A stretch of DNA of 64,000 nt from Candidatus Lernaella stagnicola (GTDB lineage Bacteria > Lernaellota > Lernaellaia > Lernaellales > Lernaellaceae). The notes beneath the pieces are model-generated. The model did not search any database, had not been told where the DNA came from, and saw only the letters and a program-made list of their open reading frames with translations. Below, one piece after another: positions 26,762-35,600 of this stretch; the first letter of the stretch is position 1, and the number at the start of each line of letters is the position of its first letter. The translations under genes were made by a program, and so were the position numbers. Location of the stretch: positions 62,001 to 126,000 of the forward strand of contig JAVCCK010000034.1 in the NCBI GenBank assembly GCA_030765525.1. The letters run 5' to 3'.

Positions 26762-27976
26762 ATGTCTTGTTGGATGTCCGTGGTGAGCGAAAAATTGCAA
26801 CAGAATATCAAAACCTGGCGCGCCGATTTGGAGCGCTTTCCGGACAAGCGATTGTACCATCGCCTTGCCGAAGCGCTCCTGTCGCTGGGTGAAGCCGAGG
26901 AAGCCCTGCAAGTGGCCGAGGCCGGGATGGCGCGCCACAAGCGATATTGGTCTTGTCAGGAGGCCATGGGCGCGGTGTTGGTCGCCCTGGGACGTTACGA
27001 CGAGGCCGTGACGGCGCTGGAAGGTGTCGCCGAGCACGGGGGTATCGGCGAAGGGAAACGCAACCTGGCCAAAGCGTATTACAGCGCCGGTCGCGATCAG
27101 GATGGCGCCCGTGTCTGCAAGGAACTGCTCCGCGCCGATCCCTTCGACAAAACCGCCAAGCAGTTGCTCGTAAAAGGCAAAGCCGTGCCGGCTTCGCCGC
27201 GCTTTGAGACGCCGCCGGCCGTTGAGACGCCGGTCCAAGAGCAGCCGGTTGTCCCGATCGAACCCGAACCGATAGCCGAGCCCGAACCTATCGCGGCCGA
27301 AGCGCTGATCGAGCCCGAGCCGATTAGCGAACCTGAACCTATCGCGGCTGAAGCCCCGGCAGCACCGCCGACCGAATCGACAGCGTCGCCGGTCGAACAG
27401 CCCGCGGAGAGGTCTGCGGTCGTCGAAACTCCTTTCGAGGACCTGAGCACCAGCGAGACCGACAGAGTCGTGGACGATTTCTTCGACCCGTTGATGGAAG
27501 AGCCCGCTCCGGATCAAGAGGACGACGCGCCCGCGCAGCCTGAGGTCGACGAGCCGGAGCCGCCGCCGGAGGAAGATATTGCCGACGAGGACGGCGCGGA
27601 GGATTCGGTTGGCGTGCTCTCCGACCCCGTCGAGCCTGAGCCGGTGGGCCAGAGGGAAGGCTTCGCGGTCGCGGACGACGCGGATCCCGATGCCGACGAT
27701 GTCGAACCGGCGCACGAGTACGACCCGACCGAAGGCATGGATGAAAACGTCGATATCGAAGACGTCGATGTTTTCGGAAGTCTGGACGAGAACAGCGCAC
27801 CCGAGGCGAGTCCGGATGAAAACGAGGCGGCGGACGAGGGGGAGGAACTCGAAGACCACGACGACGAACACGAAGATGAAGACGACGCGTCTATCAACGA
27901 AGAGCAAGGCGATCATTCAACCAAGAAGAAAAAACGTCGGCGGCGATGGAAACCGTGGCGGAAGAACAAGGAGTAA
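26762..27976 (+). CDS. TPR protein with long acidic tail and basic C-terminus
   Basis: About 404 residues. The first 140 are TPR-like helices (YHRLAEALLSLGEAEEALQVAE, ALGRYDEAVTALEG, YYSAGRDQDGARVCKELL). Then comes a roughly 230-residue disordered region rich in Glu, Pro, Ala and Asp, and a strongly basic tail (TKKKKRRRRWKPWRKNKE). There is no signal peptide, so it is cytoplasmic. Residues 333-339 (EDVDVFG) recur in the giant TPR protein downstream. The start is uncertain: ATG at 26762 or 26774. It precedes aroQ by 4 bases, so it is probably cotranscribed. Function unknown. Confidence 0.65.
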   Translation: MSCWMSVVSEKLQQNIKTWRADLERFPDKRLYHRLAEALLSLGEAEEALQVAEAGMARHKRYWSCQEAMGAVLVALGRYDEAVTALEGVAEHGGIGEGKRNLAKAYYSAGRDQDGARVCKELLRADPFDKTAKQLLVKGKAVPASPRFETPPAVETPVQEQPVVPIEPEPIAEPEPIAAEALIEPEPISEPEPIAAEAPAAPPTESTASPVEQPAERSAVVETPFEDLSTSETDRVVDDFFDPLMEEPAPDQEDDAPAQPEVDEPEPPPEEDIADEDGAEDSVGVLSDPVEPEPVGQREGFAVADDADPDADDVEPAHEYDPTEGMDENVDIEDVDVFGSLDENSAPEASPDENEAADEGEELEDHDDEHEDEDDASINEEQGDHSTKKKKRRRRWKPWRKNKE

Positions 27977-27980
27977 GACC

Positions 27981-28427
27981 ATGCCCCGCGTAAAAATCAT
28001 TCACGGGCCCTTGCTGGACCGGCTTGGGGAGCGCGAAACGGATTACTACGGCACCGAACCGTTGGAGGAGATCAACGCCTCTTTGGTGGCCATGGGCGAA
28101 GCTGTGGGCGTCGAAGTGGATTGCTTTCAATCCGACATCGAGGGCGAAATCGTCACCGAGATCGCCAACTGCCGTGGCAAGTGCAATTTCCTCATCGTCA
28201 ATCCGGCCGCGTACTCCCACACGAGCGTCGCGATATACGACGCAATCGTTTTTTGTCAGGTTCCGACGGTGGAAGTGCATCTATCAAACTTGGCCTCGCG
28301 CGAGCCGTTCCGGCGGCAAAGCACGATCTCCAGCGTCGTGGTGGGGCGCCTTGAAGGTCTCGGACCGGACGGTTATCGCCTCGCCATGCGATTTTGTTTA
28401 GAAAGGTTGACGGCAAATGGCATCTAG
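27981..28427 (+). CDS. aroQ: Type II 3-dehydroquinate dehydratase
   Basis: A 148-residue shikimate pathway enzyme that converts 3-dehydroquinate to 3-dehydroshikimate, usually as a dodecamer. The catalytic Arg and Tyr (R18 and Y23 in GERETDYYGTEPLEEI), NPAAYSHTSVA with the general-acid His, and EVHLSNLASREPFR all match the family. The first motif is unusual: HGPLLDRLG replaces the usual NGPNLNLLG. The ATG at 27981 has AAGGAG upstream. The 11-base overlap with the M24 peptidase gene reproduces the common aroQ-pepP order. Confidence 0.93.
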   Translation: MPRVKIIHGPLLDRLGERETDYYGTEPLEEINASLVAMGEAVGVEVDCFQSDIEGEIVTEIANCRGKCNFLIVNPAAYSHTSVAIYDAIVFCQVPTVEVHLSNLASREPFRRQSTISSVVVGRLEGLGPDGYRLAMRFCLERLTANGI

Positions 28428-29493
28428 ACTCGAGCGGTTACGGCAGGCTTTACGCGAGAAAAGCTTTGAAGCGGCGTATGTATCTTATCTACCGAACGTC
28501 CGGTATCTGGCCGGGTTTACGGGGACCGAAGGGTCGCTGTTGGTCACGGCCGACACCGCGCTCTTTTTCACGGACTCCCGCTACACCGATCAAGCCGGGA
28601 AGCAAGTGACGCCGCATGGGTTCAAGGTCGTCCAGTTTCAGAAAAAACTGGAAGAAATCGGCGTGAAAGTTCAGGAGTTGGGTATCGCGCAACTCGGCAT
28701 CGAAGACAAAGCGATGACCGTGGCCATGCACCGTGATTTCGCCACGCACTTGGGCGAGGTCAAGGCGACGCCGCTCGGCGGGTTGGTCACCAATTTGCGC
28801 GTTATCAAGGACGAGGCGGAACAGGAAAAAATCCGCCGCGCCGTTCAGGTGCAGGAACAGGCGATGGAGAAGATTCTGCCGATGATCGTGCCCGGTGCGG
28901 TCGAGCGCGACATCGCCTTTGAACTCGAAACCGAGATGCGGCGGCTCGGCGCCACAAGCCCGTCGTTCGATACGATCGTCGGTTCTGGGCCGCGCGGGGC
29001 CATGCCGCACGGCGTGGCTTCGGACAAGGAAATTGCGGCCGGCGAGTTGGTCGTGCTCGATTGGGGTTGCGTGGTTGACGGTTATTGTTCCGATCAGACG
29101 CTGACGGTCGCTGTCGGCGAAGCGGCTGATCCGGAGGCCCACAAAGTCTACGACATCGTTTATAAAGCCCAGCGCCAGTGTATTGAATCGATCCGGCCGG
29201 GCATGGCCATGAAGGAAATCGATAAAGTTGCACGCGATGTGATCACCGAGGCCGGTTATGGGAAGCTCTTCGGGCATGGGACCGGTCACAGCCTGGGTTT
29301 GGAGATTCATGAGGATCCACGGGCCAGCATGCTCGGTGAGGGCAACGCGCAAATAGGGATGGTTTTCACCGTTGAACCCGGCATCTATTTGTCGGGACGC
29401 TTCGGCGTGCGCCTCGAGGATATCGTGGTCGTTACCCAGACAGGAGCCGAATGTTTGACCACGATGTCCAAGAAATGGCGATCCACCCTTTAA
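28417..29493 (+). CDS. pepP: M24 Xaa-Pro aminopeptidase
   Basis: 358 residues. The N-terminal creatinase-like domain (VSYLPNVRYLAGFTGTEGSLLV) and the pita-bread C-terminal domain are both present. Metal ligands are visible: Asp in VVLDWGCVVDGY and CSDQTLTV, His in GHGTGHSLGLEIHE, Glu in FTVEPGIY and Glu in RLEDIVVV. It removes N-terminal residues before proline in the cytoplasm; PepQ-type dipeptidase activity is the alternative. In many bacteria aroQ-pepP is followed by efp; here a giant TPR gene follows instead. Confidence 0.88.
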   Translation: MASRLERLRQALREKSFEAAYVSYLPNVRYLAGFTGTEGSLLVTADTALFFTDSRYTDQAGKQVTPHGFKVVQFQKKLEEIGVKVQELGIAQLGIEDKAMTVAMHRDFATHLGEVKATPLGGLVTNLRVIKDEAEQEKIRRAVQVQEQAMEKILPMIVPGAVERDIAFELETEMRRLGATSPSFDTIVGSGPRGAMPHGVASDKEIAAGELVVLDWGCVVDGYCSDQTLTVAVGEAADPEAHKVYDIVYKAQRQCIESIRPGMAMKEIDKVARDVITEAGYGKLFGHGTGHSLGLEIHEDPRASMLGEGNAQIGMVFTVEPGIYLSGRFGVRLEDIVVVTQTGAECLTTMSKKWRSTL

Positions 29494-29596
29494 AAACACG
29501 AACTTACACCTTGATTGCCGTACACTAATCCAGTAGGTTTTGCTGTGCGGCAAATAAGGTCAATCACGGCAATTTCATGGGGAGGACCGGCCTAAC

Positions 29597-29610
29597 GGCA
29601 CGGCCTTTGT
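29597..29610 (+). promoter_or_regulatory. Imperfect sigma54 promoter before the giant TPR gene
   Basis: GGCACGGCCTTTGT matches GGCACG-N4-TTGC at every defined base except the last (T for C), a change in the highly conserved -12 GC. It sits 55 bases before the TTG start. Competing sigma70-like elements are TTGATT (29511-29516) and TAGGTT (29534-29539), 17 bases apart. An inverted repeat ATTGCCGT/ACGGCAAT (29514-29521, 29566-29573) lies upstream. Confidence 0.3.
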
Positions 29611-29664
29611 TTCTGCTGTTGTAGGGCCCTTTTCACCGATTCGTAATGACACGGGAGTATTGCC

Positions 29665-32600
29665 TTGGCCAAGGACAAAAAAGGTAAAAAGGACGGCTTG
29701 CTTAGTAAGCTTAAGGGATCCAAGCAAAAGAAATACGATCCCGAACTCGCCGAGCTGCAACGTGAGGTGCAGGATGACCCCGCGAATATGCGCGCCCGCC
29801 GTAAGTTGGCGGACTACTACCTCAAGCGGGGCGATAAGCTCAAGGCGCTGGATCAATACCTGACCGTCGCGGAAACCTACGCCGAAAAAGGCTTTTATCC
29901 CAAATCCGTAGCCGTGTACAAGCAGGCGCTGCAGTTGCAGCCGGATATGATCGAAATCTACCTCAAGCTCGCCGGCCTCTACCGCAAACTCGGCCTGATT
30001 CCCGAAGTGGTCGAGCAGTACCATAAGGCCGCTGCGATTTACGAAAACCAGGGCAAAAATCGTGAAGCGTTAGACATGCGCCGCATGATGCTCGACCTGG
30101 ATCCGTCCAATATCATGGGTCGCCTGAAGCTTGGACAGAAGTACCTCGAAGGAGGGTTCAAAACCGAAGCGTCCGCCTCGTTTCTGCGCGTCGCCGAGTT
30201 GTTTGAACAACAAGGGAAAACCGCAGAAAAACAGAAGCTGCTCGAGGGCGTCCTCGATCGCGGTCTCGAGGTTTTCGAAATCCTCTATAAGCTGGTTGAA
30301 CTTTACCGGGAGCAAGGCCACCCGGAATTGGCGCTGGCGCGATTGGCCAAACTCAGCGGCGAACTCGCCGGCAGTAGCAGCACGTTGGAGTTGACGGCCG
30401 AAATCGCCGCGGAACTCGGCAAGCCCGCCGTCGCCATCAAGGCGCTGGAACGCGCGAGCGAGCTTTACCGCAAAATCGACCGCATGGACAAAGTGCGCGA
30501 GGTGTGTGAGCGCATCTTGGAACTCGACGTCGACAACGAATACGCCGTTACCCGGCTTTCGGAGATTCCGTCTCCACCTGTGTCGGAAGATATCGAACTC
30601 GAGCCTCTGCCGGAAATGGAGGAAGAAGAAGAGTTCGAAACGATCACGCCGCCGGCTGCCAAGGTCGAAAAGGCTGTCGAAGAGATCACCATCGAGGATG
30701 ACGAACTGCCGTTGGAAGAGGTGAGCCCAGAAGAAGAGCCCGTCATCGAGGAAGTCCAGATCGAGGATGATCTGGTGATCGAGGAAGTGGCGCTCGACGA
30801 AGAACAACCCGTAGTGGAAGTCGAACCGGTCGAGGTGGAAGAGCCCGAGCCTGCCGAAATCGAGGAGATTGCACTCGAGGAAGAGCCGGTCGTCGAAGAA
30901 GTTGCGGTGGAAGAAGAGGTCGCGATCGAAGAAGTTGCGATGGAAGAGGCCGAACTCGAGGAAGAGCCCGTCGTCGTAGAAGTCGCGATGGAAGAGGAGC
31001 CCGTCGTCGAAGAAGTTGCGGCCGAAGAAGAGGTCGCCGCCGAGGCCGAGGAACCGGTCGAAGAAGAGGCCGAAGAGGAAGGCCCGGACCAGATCGATCT
31101 GGGCGAGATGAGCGAAGAGGAAGCAGCCGAGCGCCTCGACGAGGCGATCGATATTTACTTGAAGTACAACCTGCGCGACAAGGCCGTTGAGTACCTCAAC
31201 CTGGCGCTGGAGCGGAATCCATCATCCCTGCTGGTGCTTGAAAAACTCATGACCGTGCACCGCGACTCCGGCGAGGACGCGAAAGCCGAACAGATTCTCG
31301 GCGAACTCATCGAAATCGCGCAGAAACAGCAGCGGGTCGAGAAACTCGAGCAATACCTCACGCAGATGCTCGAAGCTTCTCCCGACGATCTGGACACCGC
31401 GCTGCGCTTGGCCGAACACTACGAGGAAACCGAGCCGGAACGCGCCATCGTTCATTTCTTCGACCTCGCCAACCGTCATCGCGACCTCGAAAACGCCGAC
31501 GAAGCCGAACTCATGCTGGATCGTATCTTGGCGATCGATCCCGAACACGAAGGCGCGCACCGCGAACTGCTCGATATTTTCGAACAAAGCGGCCAGATCG
31601 ACAAAGCCGTCGAGAAGCTGTTCGCGTTGGCCGAAGCCGCTCGTGATTCCGGCGACACCGAAAGCGCCGAGAATTTCCTCATGCGGGTGTTGGACCATCA
31701 CTCCAACGAAGATCGCGCACAAGAGGAATTGTTGGCGCTCTACGACCACGCCGGGGCCACCGACAAGTACGCCGATTTGCTGCGCCGTGTGGCCGATCAA
31801 AACGCTCAGGCGGGGCATTACGACCGCGCACTCGAGCAGTACGGGCAATGGCTCGATTTGGATGAGGACAACCTCGAAGCGCGGGAACGCATCAAAGACC
31901 TGTATCTCGAAAAGGGCGACACCGACGAAGCCATCGGCATTCTCATCGATATCGCCGAGCGCGCGGCGGACGAGCATCCCACAAAAGCCGCCGAAGCCTT
32001 GCGCGAGATTCTCTCTTTGGATTCCGATCACGTGGCGGCCCGCGAGTCCCTGCGCGACGCGCTGCTGGCGGCCGGGGATGTCGCCGGAGCCGTCAACGAA
32101 ATGATGACTCTGGCCAAAGCCGCTCTGGAGAACAGTGAGGCCGAGGAAGCGTTGGGGCATTTGGACGGCGTGCTCGGCGTCGATCCGCGCAACGACCAAG
32201 CGCTACGCCGCAAGATTTCCATCCTGCGCGATCTGGGTCGCGAGGACGAAGCGACCGAACTGCTCTTTGAGATCGCGGCCTTTGCCGAGCGTTCCGGCGA
32301 CATCGACAAGGCCGAGGCGACGCTTCGCGAGGTGCTGGCGACCGACGAACACGCCATACGCGCCCGCATCTCGTTGAAGGATCTGTTCCTCAACGCGGGC
32401 CTGGAAGACAAAGCCGTAGCCGAGTTGATCGACTTGGCGCAAACCGCCGAGCAGACCGGAGACAACGATACCGCGCTGGTGTACTGGGGCGAAATCTCCG
32501 GCCTCGACCCCGACAATCTCGACGCGCGCAAGGGGATCGCCCGGTTGCATTTGGCCGGCGGCGACACCGACAGCGCCGTGTCCGAATTGCTTTCTGTGGC

Positions 32601-35600
32601 CGGCCTTCAAGAGACCGGGGGCGACCTCGACGGCGCGATCGAAACCTTGCGGCAGGCGTTGGAATACGACGAACAGAACGAAGTCGCCGCTTCCCGCTTG
32701 ATCGAATTGCTGCTGCAGACCGGCCAAACGGAGCCGGCCGTCGAATTGCTCATGACCGAAGCGGCGCACGCGCGTAGTGCGGGGCGGTTGCCGAAAGCTC
32801 GTGATTCATACGAACGGGTCATCGAGCATGACGGCCGGAACGTCGAGGCGCGCCGGCAACTCAAAGAGGTGTATCTCGGAACCGGGCGGCAGGATCGGGC
32901 GATCGAACAGTTGTTCGCCATGGCCGATCTTTTCAAGGCGCTCGATGAACCGGACAATGTCGAAGCCGCGCTGCGTGAAGTCATCGAACTCGACGGAGAA
33001 AATACGGAAGCCGCCACCGCGCTCAAGGACCACTACTTCGCCAGCGGTCAGCAAGCCGCAGGCTTGGATATGCTCCACGATTTCGTCCAGAAGGCTCGGG
33101 CACAACGGGAGATCGAAGAGGCGAAGACATTCGCCGAGGAAATGTTGGCCGTCCAGAGCGACGACCGCCGCGCCCTGATTGCGCTGGCCGAAATCGCCGT
33201 AGAGGAAAACGACACGTTCGCCGCCGTCGGTCGCTTCCGCACCCTGGCGGGTTTGGCGCTTGCCGAGAACGCCAACGAAGAAGCCGAGCGTCATTTCGCG
33301 CGTATCATTGAGTTGGACGACGCCGACGCCGAGGCCCGCGCCGAACTAAAAACGCTGCTGCTGGCGCGTGGTGATCGGCTCGGCGCCACCGAGCAATTGT
33401 TCGCGCTTGCCGACCTGGCCGGCGAAGGCGGAGATTCCGACGAAGCGCTTCGCTATTACCGCGAAGTCCTCGAACTCGATTCCCGAAACGAAACGGCGTT
33501 AGAGAATTTGGTCGACATCATGGTTGCCGCCGGCGATGGCGATCAGGCGATCGAAGAGATGTTCCTGCTGGCCGAAATCGCGCGGGAGAAAACCGATTTC
33601 ACGCGCGCCGAACGTTTCCTGCGGCAAGTGCTGGATGTCGACGGCGACAATACCCAAGCGCTGGAAATTCTCAGCGATGTGCATATCGCGGGCGGCGAGA
33701 CGGGCCAGGCGGTCGAGGAACTCTTCCGCTTGGTAGAGGCGGCCGAGAACGCCGAGGATTATGAACACGCTTTGGGATTGGTCGATCGCGTGCTTGATCT
33801 GGATGAGGAAAACATCAACGCGTTGGGCAAAAAGGCCGACTTACTCGATCTTTTGGAGCGCCACGACGAGGCCGTCGCTTCTCTGCTGCAACTCGCCGGT
33901 GCCCAACGGGCGCGCGAACTTGACGACCACGCCGAGCGCGCGCTGCGTAAGGCGCAAAAACTCGCGCCGGAAGACCAAGGTGTTCACGACGCCCTGATCG
34001 ATTTGTTGAGCGGTGCCGAAGATACGCAGCCGGTGATCGACGAACTGCTTCGCTTCAACGGCGCGGCGATTGAAGACGGCGACCACGACAAAGCCACCAC
34101 GGTGGCCCGGCGTATTCTGGACCTCAATCCGCGCTTCGAACGCGCACACCGCATGCTCATTGACGCGCTCAAGGCGCAGGACGAACTCGAAGCCGCCACC
34201 GAAGCGCTCTTCGCGCTCAGCGATCTGCAGGCCGAAGCCGGCGAGCAGGCGGCGGCGGAGGAGACGATCGAAGAAGTCTTGTCGCTGGAGGCAACCAACC
34301 AAGCCGCCATCGACAAACTTACGATGTTGATGCTCGACACCGGCCGCCACAGCGAGGCCGTCAAGCTGCTGTTGGCCTTTGGCGATCGGTTGCAGAGGGT
34401 TGAGCAATTCGCCGAAGCGCGCACCGCGTTCGAGCGCGTGCTCGACATCGAAGACGGCGACGCCGAGGCGCTGGGTAAACTCAAGGAATCTTATCTGGTC
34501 ACGTCCGATATGGCCGAAGCGGTGGAGATTCTCTTCCGCACGGTCAGCGCCGCGGATTCGCGTCACGAAGAGGACTTGGCGTTCGACTCGTTGCGCGAAA
34601 TCCTTGAACTGGACGAGCGCAACATCGAGGCGTTCGAAGACCTGAAGGCGCGTTTGTTCAAGGCCGACCGGGTCGACGATGCCGTCGATCTCATGCTGAT
34701 GGCCGACGAAAAAATGCCGCCGGTTTGGGACGAGGATCGCCGCATCGACAACCTGGAAGAAATTCTTGAGACCGACGAACAGAATAACGAAGCGTTGGAA
34801 CGGCTCGCCGATATTTTCAAGAGAACCGATCAAGCCGATCGCGCGATGGACATTCTTTTCCGGTTGGCCGAACTCGCCGAACAAGACGGCGACAGCGAAG
34901 GGGCCGCGGGGCGACTGGGCGACATCATCGCCATCGACGGACGCAATCTGCGGGCTCACTTGCGCGTGGCGAATCTCTACGAACAGGCGGGTGATGAGGA
35001 CGCGCTCGCTGCGCGCCTGTTGACGATCGCCCACCTGCAGCAGGACGCGGGTGACTTGGACGAAGCCGCCGCGACTCTTCGCCGCGTGCAGGCAATCGAG
35101 AAGTTCGAGGAAAAAGCGCTGCGGGAACTGGATGATCTCTTCGGCGCGGCGGGCGACGAACAGCAGCGGCTGGAAGTCCGTTTCGAACTTGCCGCCGTGT
35201 ACGGCCGCCGGGACGATGTCACCGAGGCCGAGGCGATCTACCTCGGGATTCTCAAGCAGGATACCGACAACCTGCTCGCGCGTGATTCGGTTATCAATCT
35301 GTACGCGGAGCACGAGCGCGGTGCCGATGCCGCGGCGCAGGCGATCGTTCTGGCCGACCGGGCGCGTAAAGCCGAGGACTTTGACGAAGCCATTTCGCGT
35401 TACGAGCAGGTGCTGTTCTTCGACGTGGATAACACTAAAGCAAGGCGTCATTTGAAATCCTTGCTGGTTAAGACCGAGCAGTTCGGGGCTGCGTGCATGC
35501 AGCTTCGCGTCTTGGCCGACGCGGCACGCGATGGCGACGATTTGATCGCCGTGGAAGACGCTTTGACCGAGCTTTTGCAACTCCAACCGGACGATTTGGA

